DNA from: Mycobacteroides sp. LB1
GTDB taxonomy: Bacteria; Actinomycetota; Actinomycetes; Mycobacteriales; Mycobacteriaceae
NCBI RefSeq assembly: GCF_013449725.1
Contig: NZ_JACCFF010000002.1
Span: forward strand, 372,001 to 436,000
Length of the DNA: 64,000 bases
Direction: 5' to 3'
Shown piece by piece: positions 42,477 through 50,377 of the stretch; position 1 is the first letter of the stretch, and each line of letters begins with the position of its first letter. A program made the position numbers and the translations under genes. The notes under the pieces were generated by a model, which was not told where the DNA came from, did no database searches, and saw only the letters and a program-made list of their open reading frames with translations.

Positions 42477-43131
42477 ACCAACCCGGATCATCGTCGCGAT
42501 CACGGGCGCCAGCGGAGCTCCATTCGCCATCCGACTTCTCGAAACATTGCGCGAAATACCCTCGGTGGAAACGCATCTGGTAATGAGCGCCTGGGCCCGC
42601 TCCAATATCGAAATGGAATCCACCCGCTCGGTTCGCGAGGTGGCCCAGTTGGCCGATGTGACGTACAAGCTCGGCGAGCAGGGTGCGGCAATTTCTTCGG
42701 GATCGTTTCGAACCGACGGAATGATTGTCGTGCCGTGCAGCATGCGGACCGTTGCCGCGATCCGCTACGGAATCGCCGACAACCTGATCTGTCGAGCCGC
42801 CGATGTCGTACTCAAGGAGGGACGTCGACTGGTTCTCGCTCCACGTGAAACCCCGCTCAATACCATTCATCTGGAGAACATGCTGGCACTCAGCAGGATG
42901 GGCGTACGCATCGTTCCACCGATGCCGGCCTTCTACAACCACCCACGCACCATCGACGACATCGTGGATCACAGCGTGACCCGCATCCTCGATCAGTTCG
43001 GCGTCGATACGCCATATGCGAAACGCTGGCGCGGACTGGATTCCGCACGCCACGAAATGGCTCTAAGTCAGCATCTCCCGCACTCGGGCAACAACATGAC
43101 GAACGAACACCGGGGCCGCAGGATTGACTGA
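42466..43131 (+). CDS. ubiX: UbiX-family flavin prenyltransferase
   Basis: A 221-residue flavoprotein prenyltransferase that makes prenylated FMN for UbiD. The FMN-binding IIVAITGASGAPFAIRLLETL (~8-28), the PCSMRTVAAIRYGIADNLICRAADVVLKEGRRLVL region (CSMRT-type phosphate motif, ~85) and RETPLNTIHLENMLAL are hallmarks. The C-terminus runs about 20 residues past most UbiX proteins and overlaps the convergent LysR gene by 69 bp. It is translationally coupled to the preceding gene. Confidence 0.93.
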   Translation: MTDRPTRIIVAITGASGAPFAIRLLETLREIPSVETHLVMSAWARSNIEMESTRSVREVAQLADVTYKLGEQGAAISSGSFRTDGMIVVPCSMRTVAAIRYGIADNLICRAADVVLKEGRRLVLAPRETPLNTIHLENMLALSRMGVRIVPPMPAFYNHPRTIDDIVDHSVTRILDQFGVDTPYAKRWRGLDSARHEMALSQHLPHSGNNMTNEHRGRRID

Positions 43132-43959
43132 TTTCCCTTTACGCCAAAGTATTCCGATGCGACCGGGCGGCACGTCGGGCAGCTGAGCATGCACGACACC
43201 CTTAGTCTGTCGCATCGCCGATTCCGGTACCACGGCTATGCCAAGCCCTTGGGCGGCGAGCGCTACCAGCACATCTGGGTCGCTGGCCTCAAAGCTGATG
43301 CGGGCGGTAATTCCGGACGCATGCAGCGTCTTGTCGAGCTGGGTCCGAATACCAGACCCTGGTGACAGCGCGATCAATGGATACTGCGCCAGAGCTGCCA
43401 GAGAAACCCTGTCACCGTGGCGCACCAGGGGGTGAGAGGGCGAAAACACTGCAACGATGCAATCCCGGGTGAGCTCCCGCGCATGGACGCCAGCGGGTGA
43501 ATCATCGGTGAGGCTCACAAGGGCGACGTCCAGTTCACCTTCGGTCACCCGTCGCGCCAGAACCGCGGAGGTGTCCTCAATAAGCGATAACTCAACGCCT
43601 GGGTGCTGGCGGTGAAATGTTGTCAACAACCGAGGCAGATCGATATGGCGGGGCGAGATAGAGGTGATCGTTCCAATCACCAAATGCCCATGCAGCAGTC
43701 CGGTCAAGCCTTCTACGGACGCGCGTCCCGCAGCCAGGGAGTCCAACGCCGCACGCGCATGAGGAAGAAGCGCCTGCCCCGCGGCAGTAAGAACCGCCGA
43801 ACGGGCACGGCGTTCGAAAAGCGGCTGTCCGAGCTCGCGCTCGAGCGCCTTGACGTGGGCACTGACACCCGATTGCGCCAGATGTACCCGCCTCGCTGCG
43901 CCGGTGAAGGTGCCCGCCTCGACGACCGCGAGGAAACACTCCAACTGATGCAGATCCAT
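43063..43959 (-). CDS. LysR-family transcriptional regulator
   Basis: A 298-residue LysR regulator with an N-terminal helix-turn-helix (LECFLAVVEAGTFTGAARRVHLAQSGVSAHVKALE region, residues 6-40) and an effector domain of periplasmic-binding fold (HLVIGTITSISP onward; VLVALAAQGLGIAVVPESAM near 245). It converges on ubiX and probably controls the ubiD-PPOX-ubiX operon, as LysR regulators usually do for nearby catabolic genes. No operator at its own promoter is obvious. Confidence 0.9.
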   Translation of the reverse strand: MDLHQLECFLAVVEAGTFTGAARRVHLAQSGVSAHVKALERELGQPLFERRARSAVLTAAGQALLPHARAALDSLAAGRASVEGLTGLLHGHLVIGTITSISPRHIDLPRLLTTFHRQHPGVELSLIEDTSAVLARRVTEGELDVALVSLTDDSPAGVHARELTRDCIVAVFSPSHPLVRHGDRVSLAALAQYPLIALSPGSGIRTQLDKTLHASGITARISFEASDPDVLVALAAQGLGIAVVPESAMRQTKGVVHAQLPDVPPGRIGILWRKGKSVNPAAPVFVRHVVARVREMLT

Positions 43960-43977
43960 ATGCCTTGGTGTTCGCTG

Positions 43978-44430
43978 CTATTCGCCCGACTCGGCAAGCG
44001 CTGCGAGTCTGTCCACCGAGTCCTGCAGCCGCTCCGAGGTGGTGCGACGGGCCCGGGGCAGCCTGTTCTCGTCGGCGAGATTCGTCCAGTCATAGGTGTG
44101 GATCACCCGGGTACGGCTGTCGCCAAGCGGTTCCAGTTCCCATCGCCACAGGTGGCCGGGTGGTCGCTTGCCCACTTCCGAGGGCAACCACGCGATCCGG
44201 CGCGCCTCCTCGAACTCCACGATGCGGTTTTCGCGTACGGCACCATTGGTCAGGGTCATCGCGAACACATCACCCACACCATGAACGCGTTGTCCGGTGG
44301 CGGCCTCGGCAAGGTTCTCGTTGCCGTCCCATTCACGCTGCCGTGCCGCATCGGCGATGAACTCGAAGATCACCGCTGCCGGCGCATTCACTTCACGGCT
44401 CGCCGAGACCACTCTGACGTCCTCAGTCAT
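43978..44430 (-). CDS. SRPBCC-family protein
   Basis: A 150-residue START/polyketide-cyclase-like fold protein: VVSASREVNAPAAVIFEFIADAARQREWDGNENL at the N-terminus, GRYVWRWELEPLGDSRTRVIHTYDWTNL-like strand region (here HLWRWELEPLGDSRTRVIHTY) and the C-terminal helix ARRTTSERLQDSVDRLAAL. It binds a hydrophobic ligand, with no catalytic residues evident. ATG 44430 is used; an upstream in-frame GTG/ATG three codons earlier (MGH) is possible. It ends 19 bp before the LysR gene start. Confidence 0.82.
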   Translation of the reverse strand: MTEDVRVVSASREVNAPAAVIFEFIADAARQREWDGNENLAEAATGQRVHGVGDVFAMTLTNGAVRENRIVEFEEARRIAWLPSEVGKRPPGHLWRWELEPLGDSRTRVIHTYDWTNLADENRLPRARRTTSERLQDSVDRLAALAESGE

Positions 44431-44458
44431 ATGACCCATCCAACCAGAGTCCTGCCGT

Positions 44459-45046
44459 CTAGCCGATCAATTCGCGAGTGAGTTTGCGCGCCAGCGTTAT
44501 CGGCGCTGCGGATTTCTCCATCTTGGATGCGGTCAGAGCGCCGTCGTAAAACAGCTGCACTCGTCGGGCCATGTTGTCCGGGTGTGATACCCCAGCCTCG
44601 CGCAGCAGTGCTGTCACGGTCGCGCGGAACCACTCACGATGTGCGCGCACCGGTTCCCATACTGTTCCGGGGAATTCCGTGGCGGCATTGGCGTAGAGGC
44701 ACCCACGGAAGTTCCTTGTTTTCGCGGCGGTGGCGGCCAGGTCGAAGAATGTCAGGATCTTCGCAACGGGATCGCGCTGCGCCGCGACAGCAGCGTTCCA
44801 TCGGTTGCGATCACGCTGATCAATTTCTTCGAGGTAGGCGACGATGAGCGCATCCTTGGAACCGTAAGTGCTGTACAGGCTCGCCTTGGCAACTCCCGCC
44901 TCGCGCAGGATCTGGTCGATGCCAACGGCGCGAATTCCCTGCGCCGCAAAGAGATCTGAGGCCGCACGCAGCAGCCGATCGGCGGGTCCGAGCACACGGA
45001 GGCCCGACGCGGTGTCGGCGGCCTTCGGTGCGGTCGTGGGACTCAT
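44459..45046 (-). CDS. TetR-family regulator
   Basis: A 195-residue TetR protein: RLLRAASDLFAAQGIRAVGIDQILREAGVAKASLYSTYGSKDALIVAYL forms the helix-turn-helix region (residues ~25-70, given here by its key parts ASDLFAAQGIRAVG and AGVAKASLYSTYGSK). The C-terminal NFRGCLYANAATEF is typical of the AcrR_C-like group with a conserved Cys. ATG 45046 lies 31 bp from a perfect 16-bp palindrome (45077-45092). The gene is divergent from the DUF4242 operon at 45152, so it very probably represses that operon and itself. Confidence 0.88.
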   Translation of the reverse strand: MSPTTAPKAADTASGLRVLGPADRLLRAASDLFAAQGIRAVGIDQILREAGVAKASLYSTYGSKDALIVAYLEEIDQRDRNRWNAAVAAQRDPVAKILTFFDLAATAAKTRNFRGCLYANAATEFPGTVWEPVRAHREWFRATVTALLREAGVSHPDNMARRVQLFYDGALTASKMEKSAAPITLARKLTRELIG

Positions 45047-45076
45047 GGGAGCAGGGTAACCCAGATAGGACGCATA

Positions 45077-45092
45077 GACAGACCGGTCTGTC
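45077..45092. promoter_or_regulatory. TetR operator between divergent genes
   Basis: GACAGACCGGTCTGTC is a perfect 16-bp palindrome between the TetR gene (start 45046) and the DUF4242 operon (start 45152). Size, position and symmetry fit a TetR-family operator controlling both sides. Confidence 0.85.
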
Positions 45093-45151
45093 CATGAAAC
45101 CGTCGAGTTGTCACCCACCCAAGTGGTCCACCGAAGTAAGGAAAGAGTTCC

Positions 45152-45682
45152 GTGACGTTGCACCTCTACGAGATCGCCATTGAACCCGCCGACAACACCG
45201 ATGCCACTCAACTGCTCAAGGAGATCGACGGGCGACTTCACCGCGACGGCGGCGAATTGATCGAAGCGCAGGTGACACGCGAGGCGCGCAGCGTCTTCGT
45301 CATCGCCGAATTCGACGGTGACGCATCGCTACTGGATGCGGATTCCCTCGGCGTCGAGTCGGTTTCGGGACCGCACACGGTTCGCCTCGTGGGTGCCGAT
45401 CTCGACCAGCTGAAGTCCGTCCGTCCGGTCGCCGGGTACCTGGTGGAATGGGATCTACCCGCCGATCTGGACATGCAGACCTACCTGGCGCGCAAAATGG
45501 CCAAGGCGCCGAAGTACGCCGACGTACCCGAAGTCAGTTTCCTGCGTACGTATGTCCGCGAAGACATGGACAAATGCCTGTGCTTTTACGACGCCCCCGA
45601 TGAGGCGGCAGTGCTCCGCGCGCGTAAGGCCGTTGACACTCCGGTCGACAGACTGCACGGACTGGGGGATATCTCGCTATGA
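45152..45682 (+). CDS. DUF4242 (nickel-binding-like) tandem-domain protein
   Basis: A 176-residue protein made of two DUF4242-type ferredoxin-like halves, the first (~1-85) degenerate and the second carrying the family run VSFLRTYVREDMDKCLCFYDAPD (residues ~128-150). Streptomyces members (SCO4226 type) bind nickel through a Cys/His cluster; here CLCFY keeps the Cys pair. AAGGAAAGAG precedes the GTG start, and its stop overlaps the next gene's ATG. It is the first gene of the five-gene operon and may bind a metal or ligand for it. Confidence 0.75.
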   Translation: MTLHLYEIAIEPADNTDATQLLKEIDGRLHRDGGELIEAQVTREARSVFVIAEFDGDASLLDADSLGVESVSGPHTVRLVGADLDQLKSVRPVAGYLVEWDLPADLDMQTYLARKMAKAPKYADVPEVSFLRTYVREDMDKCLCFYDAPDEAAVLRARKAVDTPVDRLHGLGDISL

Positions 45683-46728
45683 CGGCCGCCGTGGCCAAGA
45701 ATGTGGACGCGGCGCTGGATCGCGTCAGCGATGAGGTGGCCGCCCGTGCGCCTGCTCTCGACTCGGATCAAGCCGATGTACGCGCCGATCTAGCCGCTTT
45801 GGGAGCAGAGGGCCTGTTCTCCACCGGTATTGGCGGTACGGACCTCGCACCCATGGTGCGGGTGATCGAACGGGTAGCGACGAGCAGTCTGGCCGTGGGC
45901 TTCTCCGCCTGGGCGCATCGCATGACCATCGAATACCTGAGCCTGGCTCCGGAGGCCTTGCGCGCCGCGCAGCTGCCCGCGCTGATGACCGGACGCCGCA
46001 CCGGGGTCACCGCGATGGCAGCCGGCCTCAAACAGGTTGCGGGGCTGGGGGAGGTGCCGCTGCGCGCCGTTACACGTCATGGCGGGCTGCGCATTACCGG
46101 ACCGATCCGATGGGCTTCCAATGTGTTCCCCAATGCGTTGATGGTGCTACCGGCATGCGGGGCAGATGGCGCAACCTATGTGGCGGCGGTCGATATCAAC
46201 GCGCACGGGGTACGGATCGACCGGCCACCGAACCTGATGGCGCTGAAGGCAACGGCCTCGACATCCCTGTACCTGGAGAATGTGCACGTCCCCATCGAGA
46301 ACGTGATCAGCACCGACCTGCCGAGTTTCGTCGCCCGGATCCGGCCGGCCTTTCTTCTGCTCCAGACCGCCTTCTGCTCCGGAGTAGGCGCGGCCGCTCT
46401 TGACGGTGCACAATCCGCGCGCGGCGTGCTGGCCGACCAGTTCACCACGGAACGGGTCGAGCTTATACAGCGGAATCAAGCCCAGCGAGAACGTCTTTAC
46501 GCATTCGCGTCCAGACCATCGGAACCGAGTATCGCCGACCTCCTTCGGCTGCGGCTCGACGCCGCCGTGCTCGCCGGCCAGGCGACGCGCCTGGAGGCCA
46601 CATTGGTCGGCGGCGCCGGATACGCAGTGGGCACCGCGGCAAACCGGCGGTTTCGCGAAGCCGCATTCCTACCCATTCAGTCACCCTCGGAAGGACAACT
46701 GCGGTGGGAACTGACGCAGTACGAATAA
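45679..46728 (+). CDS. Acyl-CoA dehydrogenase-like flavoprotein
   Basis: A 349-residue protein with an acyl-CoA-dehydrogenase-like fold: AALGAEGLFSTGIGGTDLAPMVRVIERVA (N-terminal helical part), TGPIRWASNVFPNALMVLPA (middle beta-domain FAD strand), and a helical C-terminus. It resembles the SfnB/DszC-type flavin monooxygenase branch more than true beta-oxidation enzymes; the catalytic Glu of ACADs is not obvious. The ATG overlaps the DUF4242 stop and the 3' end overlaps the ATPase gene by 25 bp. Coupling to an ABC importer suggests oxidative use of the imported compound. Confidence 0.75.
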   Translation: MTAAVAKNVDAALDRVSDEVAARAPALDSDQADVRADLAALGAEGLFSTGIGGTDLAPMVRVIERVATSSLAVGFSAWAHRMTIEYLSLAPEALRAAQLPALMTGRRTGVTAMAAGLKQVAGLGEVPLRAVTRHGGLRITGPIRWASNVFPNALMVLPACGADGATYVAAVDINAHGVRIDRPPNLMALKATASTSLYLENVHVPIENVISTDLPSFVARIRPAFLLLQTAFCSGVGAAALDGAQSARGVLADQFTTERVELIQRNQAQRERLYAFASRPSEPSIADLLRLRLDAAVLAGQATRLEATLVGGAGYAVGTAANRRFREAAFLPIQSPSEGQLRWELTQYE

Positions 46729-47429
46729 CGGGTGCCACCAAGCATTTCGGGCCGACGGTGGCATTCCGCGAGATCGACGTCCATGTCACGTCCGGCGAGT
46801 TCCTGGCCATCCTGGGCACCAGTGGGAGCGGAAAATCCACCCTGTTGCGGGTACTGGCGGGTTTGGAGGAGCTGAGCTCCGGAACCGTCACCTGGACGTC
46901 GGATGGAGGGCGACCCCGAACCGGCGTCGTCTTTCAGGATGCCCTACTGATGCCGTGGCTGACCGTGGCGGAGAACATCGCATTCGCGAAGCGATTCACG
47001 GTGCACCGCAATGGGTTCGACGATGACCATGTGGACGACTTGGTCCGACGTTTCGGCCTCCAGCAGCTCGCCGACCGATATCCCGACCAACTCTCCGGTG
47101 GCCAGGCTCAACGTGTCGCGATCTTGCGCGCCACAGCGACCCGCCCGCGACTACTGCTGCTCGACGAACCGTTCAGCGCGCTCGATCCGGTGACCCGCGC
47201 CGATCTGCAATCCTGGCTGGCGAATCTGGCCGCCGAACTGGCCGTCACGGTTGTCCTGGTGACCCACGATGTCGATGAGGCATTGACGCTCGCACACCGG
47301 GTGGTTCTTCTTGGCAACAACGGCCGGATACGACAGGAGTGGGTGCTCGACGACTCGGCGGGGGAGCGCGACCGGATACGCCACGAGATCCTTACCCAGT
47401 ACCAACCGGCGGACGCGGAGATCGAGTGA
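46704..47429 (+). CDS. ABC transporter ATP-binding protein (SsuB/TauB type)
   Basis: A 241-residue ABC ATPase of the nitrate/sulfonate/taurine family. Walker A is GTSGSGKST (~38), the Q-loop FQDALLMPWLTV (~77), the signature LSGGQAQRVAILRA (~128), Walker B LLLLDEPFSALDPVT (~148) and the H-loop VTHDVDEAL (~185). The Q-loop string is characteristic of SsuB/TauB proteins. The GTG start lies within the preceding gene. It energises the binding-protein/permease pair downstream. Confidence 0.92.
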   Translation: MGTDAVRITGATKHFGPTVAFREIDVHVTSGEFLAILGTSGSGKSTLLRVLAGLEELSSGTVTWTSDGGRPRTGVVFQDALLMPWLTVAENIAFAKRFTVHRNGFDDDHVDDLVRRFGLQQLADRYPDQLSGGQAQRVAILRATATRPRLLLLDEPFSALDPVTRADLQSWLANLAAELAVTVVLVTHDVDEALTLAHRVVLLGNNGRIRQEWVLDDSAGERDRIRHEILTQYQPADAEIE

Positions 47430-48595
47430 ACGGTACTACCTCGCGCCGCGCCGTCCTCGCGGGCGCCGCCGGGATAACCACCGCGGCCGGTCTTTTCGGC
47501 GCTACTGGGCTGATCCGTGCCGCAACGTCCGACACCACGAACACCACCGCCCAACTACGCATCGGGTATCTACCGATCACCGATGCCGCCCCGCTGCTGA
47601 TCGCCCATTCCGCGGGGCTCTATCCCGCCGGCACGGTCAGTGCGGCCAAACCGGTGCTGTTCCGCAGCTGGGCCGCGTTGGCAGAGGCGTTCATGGCACG
47701 ACAGATCGACGTCGCGCATCTGTTGATGCCCATGGCGATCCAGCTCCGCCAGGTGTTGGGACACGGCGTGCGGGTGCTCGGCTGGAATCACACCAACGGA
47801 TCCGCGCTCACCGTGGCACCGGATATCGAATATCTGGAAGATCTAGCGGGCACACAGGTGGCCATTCCGTTCTGGTGGTCGATCCACAACATCGTGCTGC
47901 AACAGCTGTTGCGCGGCCATGGATTGCGACCGGTGATCAGGAGCACCGCGTCCCGCGCCCACCGCACCGTCGAACTCGTCGTGATGAGCCCCTCCGATAT
48001 GGTGCCGGCCCTGGCCAATCGATCCATCGGGGGATACGTCGTCGCCGATCCGTTCAATGCCATCGCACAGATCAAGAAGATCGGGCGGATTCACACATTT
48101 CTCGGCGATGTGTGGCGCGATCACGCATGCTGCGTGCTCGTCACACGTGATGACGTGATCGCACGTCGCGCGTCCGCCGTACAGGGTGTCACCGATGCCG
48201 TGGTGGCCGCGCAGCTCCGCATCGATGCCGACCGAAAGTCGGCGGCGAGCGCGCTCGGCGGCGGTAAGTACCTTCCGCAGCCCGTGCCCGCCATACAGAC
48301 CGCGCTGACCTACCCGAATCCGCCGTATCCACTGAAACATCCGGATTGGCATCCACATCGCCTGGGCTACCAGCCGTTTCCGTATCGGAGCTTCACCCAG
48401 CGACTCGTCGAGTCGATGCACGACACCGTGGTTGACGGCGACCGCGGATTCCTTGACCGCCTGGATCCGGCACGAGTGCACGACGACCTCGTCGACGACT
48501 CCTTTGTACGCAGGGCGATCACCGCACACGGGGGACCGGCGGCCTTCGGTATCGCGGCCGATTTCACTCGAACTGAACAGGTGCGGGCATTATGA
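47426..48595 (+). CDS. Tat-exported ABC substrate-binding protein (CmpA/NrtA/SsuA-like)
   Basis: A 389-residue solute-binding protein. The N-terminus has a Tat-like signal (SRRAVLAGAAGITTAAGLFG). Mature RIGYLPITDAAPLLIAHSAG, GTVSAAKPVLFRSWAALAEAFMARQIDVAHLLMP, and LAGTQVAIPFWWSIHNIVL are typical of the CmpA/NrtA oxyanion group. The FWWS motif differs from SsuA, so the ligand may not be an alkanesulfonate. The GTG overlaps the ATPase stop (GTGA). Folded export via Tat may mean a bound metal or cofactor. Confidence 0.85.
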   Translation: MNGTTSRRAVLAGAAGITTAAGLFGATGLIRAATSDTTNTTAQLRIGYLPITDAAPLLIAHSAGLYPAGTVSAAKPVLFRSWAALAEAFMARQIDVAHLLMPMAIQLRQVLGHGVRVLGWNHTNGSALTVAPDIEYLEDLAGTQVAIPFWWSIHNIVLQQLLRGHGLRPVIRSTASRAHRTVELVVMSPSDMVPALANRSIGGYVVADPFNAIAQIKKIGRIHTFLGDVWRDHACCVLVTRDDVIARRASAVQGVTDAVVAAQLRIDADRKSAASALGGGKYLPQPVPAIQTALTYPNPPYPLKHPDWHPHRLGYQPFPYRSFTQRLVESMHDTVVDGDRGFLDRLDPARVHDDLVDDSFVRRAITAHGGPAAFGIAADFTRTEQVRAL

Positions 48596-49410
48596 GCATT
48601 ATCGAGCGCACCCTCACGACTACCCGTGAGAGCGGGCCCGCATCACAGAAGCCACCGCTGCTCGCCAAGATCTGGCCACCGGCACTTGCCATCGGCGCGA
48701 GCATCGCCTTCTGGTGGCTCGCAAGCTCAGTGCTCAGTGAACCCCATTCACTGCTGCGCCAGACGGCTCCGCAGAAGGCATTGCCCGCGGCCATTGATCT
48801 GCTGAATCGCGGTGTGCTGCTGCCGGATATCGGAGTCAGCCTGTGGCGATTACTGATCGGACTTTCCGTCGCCGCCCTGGTCGGTATCCCGGCGGGACTG
48901 CTTCTGGGCGTGAGCACCACCGCGGAACGCGCCGCACGTCCCGTCGTCCAATTTCTGCGGATGATCTCGCCGCTGTCGTGGACACCTATCGCGGTGGCGG
49001 TCTTCGGTATCGGGAGCCAACCGGTCGTCTTCCTCATCGCGGCGGCTGCGGTGTGGCCGATCCTCATCAACACCACCGCCGGTGTGCACGGAATCGAACC
49101 CGGGTATCTGCACGTGGCGCGGTCGTTCCATGCCACCCGCATCGAACTCCTCACCGCGGTGATACTCCCGGCCATCCGCGGCCACGTTCAGACCGGCGTG
49201 CGCATCGCGTTGGGTATCGCCTGGGTGGTTCTCGTACCCGCCGAAATGCTCGGTGTGCGATCGGGTTTGGGCTACCAGATACTGAATGCGCGGGACCAGC
49301 TTGCCTACGACCAGGTCGTTGCGGTGATTCTCGTCATCGGGGTGCTGGGCTACGCCTTGGATATGGCGGCGCGGCTGCTACTCGACCGGAGAACGCCGCG
49401 GCGCACCTGA
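48592..49410 (+). CDS. ABC transporter permease (SsuC/TauC type)
   Basis: A 272-residue inner-membrane permease with six predicted helices. The binding-protein-dependent EAA loop is ARSFHATRIELLTAVILPAIRGHVQTGVRIALG (~175-208); IGLSVAALVGIPAGLLLG is helix 2-3. The ATG overlaps the binding-protein stop (ATGA), and it is the last gene of the operon. A 57-bp gap with no obvious terminator precedes the small secreted protein gene. Confidence 0.92.
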   Translation: MSIIERTLTTTRESGPASQKPPLLAKIWPPALAIGASIAFWWLASSVLSEPHSLLRQTAPQKALPAAIDLLNRGVLLPDIGVSLWRLLIGLSVAALVGIPAGLLLGVSTTAERAARPVVQFLRMISPLSWTPIAVAVFGIGSQPVVFLIAAAAVWPILINTTAGVHGIEPGYLHVARSFHATRIELLTAVILPAIRGHVQTGVRIALGIAWVVLVPAEMLGVRSGLGYQILNARDQLAYDQVVAVILVIGVLGYALDMAARLLLDRRTPRRT

Positions 49411-49467
49411 CAGCGCGGAGTAAGCTCGCACGCGCTTACGTACCCGACTGTTTCGGAGGTGTTCCGA

Positions 49468-49719
49468 ATGAAGATGCTTCTGCGCCGGATGGCAATCGCC
49501 GCGCCAGGATCGTTGCTTCCCCTGATCGCGTTGGCGACCATCTCGCCCGCGATCAGTTCCGCCGACCCGCTCGTGCCCAACTGTGAGAACGGGTGGTGGG
49601 ACCCGGTGGCCAACACCTGTCGGCCACCGGTAGCGACAACGCCGTTGAGCTGCGATGACGGTTGGTGGTGGGACCCGGTGGGCAACGTGTGCCGCCCACC
49701 CGTCATTCCTCCTCAGTAG
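49468..49719 (+). CDS. Small secreted protein with Trp/Cys tandem repeats
   Basis: An 83-residue protein with a signal peptide (cleavage near SSA-DP, residue ~32) and a 50-residue mature part made of two repeats: C-E-N-G-W-W-D-P-V-A-N-T-C-R-P-P-V and C-D-D-G-W-W-W-D-P-V-G-N-V-C-R-P-P-V. Each repeat has a Cys pair 11-12 residues apart, so two small disulphide loops are likely. The ATG follows GGAGG by 9 nt. The function is unknown; a wall- or membrane-active peptide or an interaction domain is possible. Confidence 0.72.
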   Translation: MKMLLRRMAIAAPGSLLPLIALATISPAISSADPLVPNCENGWWDPVANTCRPPVATTPLSCDDGWWWDPVGNVCRPPVIPPQ

Positions 49720-49726
49720 AGCCGCC

Positions 49727-50377
49727 TCACGCCACCAGGGCCGCGGTGGCCGCGGCGAACATCGTCGACTTGATGGCGCCCAGCGTTCCGCTGTCCTTAC
49801 CCACCAGTGGCCTCACCAGATCGACTGCGTCGCTGAGTACTTCGTGTTCGACGGCGGCCCGGTCGGCTAAACCGGCTGCTACGGCGGCATCCCCGCCGTA
49901 GCGGCGCCCGGTGGTCATGGCGGTTACCGCGGTCTGCGGGGTCACCTTGGCCAGGATCAAGCTCGCCATTCCAGGGGTGAAGGGGATCTTGATATCGACC
50001 TCGGGGAAACACAGGTATCCGCGGTCGGAACGCATTACGCGGTAGTCGTGGGCGACGGCGAGCATCGCGCCGGCCCCAAAGGCGTGACCATTGACAGCGG
50101 CGACAGTGGGCAATGCGAACGTGAGGACCCTGCTGAGCAGCGCCTGTACGCGGCCGATGTACCAGTCGGCGCGATCCCCGTGGGACATGAGCCAATCCAG
50201 GTCCAGCCCGTTCGAGTAGAACTTATCGGTCCCCACGGTGACCAGAGCCTGGGCGCGCACGAGCACATCGTCGAGAAGACCGTCAAGCGTATCAAGCCAA
50301 TCGGGGGAGAACCGGTTCTCGTCCTCACCGAGGTTGAGAACGGCGATCGTATCCTGAAGTTCTAGGGTGGCGGTCAT
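49727..50377 (-). CDS. Enoyl-CoA hydratase/isomerase-family protein
   Basis: A 216-residue crotonase-fold protein, shorter than typical enoyl-CoA hydratases (~260). The oxyanion-hole strand is ALVTVGTDKFYSNGLDLDWL (~43-62) and the second loop is AAVNGHAFGAGAMLAVAHDYRVM (~95-117). The catalytic Glu pair of hydratases is not evident, suggesting an isomerase-type or DECH-like reaction. The ATG overlaps the TetR stop (ATGA) at 50374-50377, so it is translated from the TetR mRNA. Confidence 0.82.
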   Translation of the reverse strand: MTATLELQDTIAVLNLGEDENRFSPDWLDTLDGLLDDVLVRAQALVTVGTDKFYSNGLDLDWLMSHGDRADWYIGRVQALLSRVLTFALPTVAAVNGHAFGAGAMLAVAHDYRVMRSDRGYLCFPEVDIKIPFTPGMASLILAKVTPQTAVTAMTTGRRYGGDAAVAAGLADRAAVEHEVLSDAVDLVRPLVGKDSGTLGAIKSTMFAAATAALVA

